A stretch of DNA of 42,699 nt from Zygnema cylindricum (taxonomy: Eukaryota; Streptophyta; Zygnematophyceae; Zygnematales; Zygnemataceae), in the NCBI GenBank assembly GCA_037447655.1, contig JBBHKE010000328.1, positions 1 through 42,699 of the forward strand. Direction: 5' to 3'. Below are positions 41,926 through 42,699 of the stretch, piece after piece. Below the pieces are notes generated by a model. That model worked only from the letters and a program-made list of their open reading frames with translations. It searched no databases and had not been told where the DNA came from. Every line of letters begins with the position of its first letter. The first letter of the stretch is position 1. Position numbers and translations under genes: made by a program.

Positions 41926-42291
41926 TAGTGTTGGGTATCGAAGACCTATTGTCCATATTCGATATATATCAAATTTTAGGTATCCGATAATTGATATATC
42001 GAATTCATGTACCCAGAGCTAAATATCCGGATATTTATGCGATATTTTTTTTTATTCCGATTGTATTTTTCAACCCCCTCCCCCCCCCCCCCCTTTGTCG
42101 CGCGCTCGGGGGTGGGAGGGGATTCGTACGATTTTCCTTACTTAAACTGTACGGACATCATTTTTTGCGATGTATATTGAAATAGTTTATGTTGGTTCCG
42201 GTATGATATATCGAGAAGTTTGCTTGATCAATATTCAAAATATCGAGTAACAAAATTATCGAGATATGAATTAACCCGATACCCAACACTA
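41926..42291. mobile_element. hAT-like MITE with 8-bp TSD
   Basis: 366 bp bounded by inverted repeats: TAGTGTTGGGTATCG at the left, and its reverse complement CGATACCCAACACTA at the right (15 bp, perfect). The flanking 8-mers are GTGCTTAG (41918-41925) and GTACTTAG (42292-42299), matching at seven of eight positions. An 8-bp TSD is the mark of the hAT superfamily. It has no transposase reading frame and must be non-autonomous. It contains TATCGATAT-type motifs and the C-run/G-run hairpin at 42074-42121. Confidence 0.82.
42074..42121. repeat. C-tract facing a G-tract, potential hairpin or quadruplex
   Basis: Five C, a T, then 14 C (42080-42093), followed after about 14 bases by GGGGGTGGGAGGGG (42108-42121). 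The G side pairs with the C side (CCCCTCCC/GGGAGGGG perfect) and alone has three long G runs. Confidence 0.75.
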
Positions 42292-42369
42292 GTACTTAGA
42301 ACTCGAATAGCAAATTTCCTTTTTTTTCCTACTGAAAAATTCCTCACCCTACCTTCTCCATCTCCCCTT
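42292..42369. other. Short spacer before the last LTR
   Basis: 78 bp; the first eight bases are the MITE's right TSD. It has pyrimidine-rich runs and nothing recognisable otherwise. Confidence 0.5.
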
Positions 42370-42699
42370 TGTTGAAATTCATAGATTTCTATAGTATTTT
42401 CTAGGTTTAAATATGTTAGGAAAAAGGACAGACAACTTGCCTCCACCTCCTTTCTCTAGCCCCCATACTTGTTGTAGTCACTGAAGGATAGAGAAGGTGG
42501 TTGATCCATGGCTGCCTTAGTTCAACAGGCATTTATTTTCAGAAGGTTACTAAAAATAGTCTTGACGGACCCAGGATTTGAACCCGGAAACTGCGGTTCG
42601 TCAAGTTGGCCGATAGCGGTAAGCTTTATCCTACTAGACTAGGACTAATGCTAAGTGCTATAGAGTATGATAGATATATATATACACATTTAGGAAGTA
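42370..42699 (+). repeat. Partial LTR running off the window
   Basis: Starts TGTTGAAATTCATAG and shows the conserved LTR 5' block in order: TATTTTCTAGGT, CCCATACTTGTTGTAGTCACTGAAGG and CCATGGCTGCCTTAG. The antisense tRNA-like module follows. The 3' part and any internal region lie outside. It could be a 5' LTR, a 3' LTR end or a solo LTR; the sequence before it is not a polypurine tract plus pol, which argues against a 3' LTR. Confidence 0.85.
42561..42652 (-). other. tRNA-like module with Pol III A and B boxes, antisense in LTR
   Basis: Minus strand: A-box TAGTCTAGTAGG (42630-42641), which fits TRGYNNARYNGG, and B-box GGTTCAAATCC (42574-42584), which fits GGTTCRANNCC, separated by 45 bases. 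CTTGACGGACC (42561-42571) pairs with GGTTCGTCAAG (42595-42605) over 11 bp with one G-T pair. It encloses a T-arm-like hairpin, like the acceptor/T-arm half of a tRNA. No proper 5' acceptor strand or anticodon arm is seen, so it is not called a tRNA gene. Confidence 0.65.

Overview
The window is eukaryotic DNA made almost entirely of LTR retrotransposons of the Ty1/copia type (pol order protease, integrase, RT, RNase H). I found no host gene, no rRNA or tRNA gene I would call functional, and no CRISPR array. About 1.6 kb is outside LTR elements: 9876-10343, 28471-28977 and 41730-42369. The primer-binding sites match the anticodon half of initiator tRNA-Met (GGTTATGGGCCCA). This is the half-tRNA priming known from Drosophila copia, and it differs from the usual plant copia site. 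That hints at an invertebrate animal, but CACGTG and GTAC motifs in the LTRs would also suit a plant, so the host is left open.

Layout, reconstructed from LTR ends (TG...CA), polypurine tracts, primer sites and target-site duplications (TSDs). Element E (+) enters from the left edge (1-683) and resumes at 8019-9875; element A (-, 684-8018) is inserted in its pol. A's downstream LTR carries a solo LTR (1567-2439). After a short spacer, element D (-, 10344-28470) is split twice. Element C (+, 10600-21440) sits in its downstream LTR and itself carries element B (-, 14045-20494) in its own 3' LTR. A second solo LTR (22075-22959) also lies in D's LTR. After another spacer, element F (+, 28978-41729, TSD ACATA) contains element G (+, 31352-37663). 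A short hAT-like MITE (41926-42291, 8-bp TSD) follows, and a further LTR starts at 42370 and runs off the window.

With insertions removed, A, B, D, F and G are about 6.3-6.5 kb with LTRs of about 1.0-1.07 kb. C is a 4.4-kb non-autonomous derivative with 1,174-bp LTRs. B is the least decayed; its LTRs differ at roughly 1.5% of sites by eye, against about 3% for C. All pol genes carry stops or frameshifts, so no element here looks autonomous. C is special: one reading frame of about 595 codons (gag plus a pol shrunk by several in-frame deletions) is broken only by two TAG codons.

The most interesting signals are shared LTR designs. (1) Upstream of the primer site lies a row of four small hairpins whose loops are nearly all AAGG or AGGG, with compensatory stem changes between families. 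(2) The primer site contains the ATG that opens gag, so it would encode MGPPS. (3) On the antisense strand of the LTRs is a tRNA-like module with Pol III A- and B-box sequences. (4) In U3 there is a long ATTTGTTTCG palindrome plus CACGTG and GTAC clusters.
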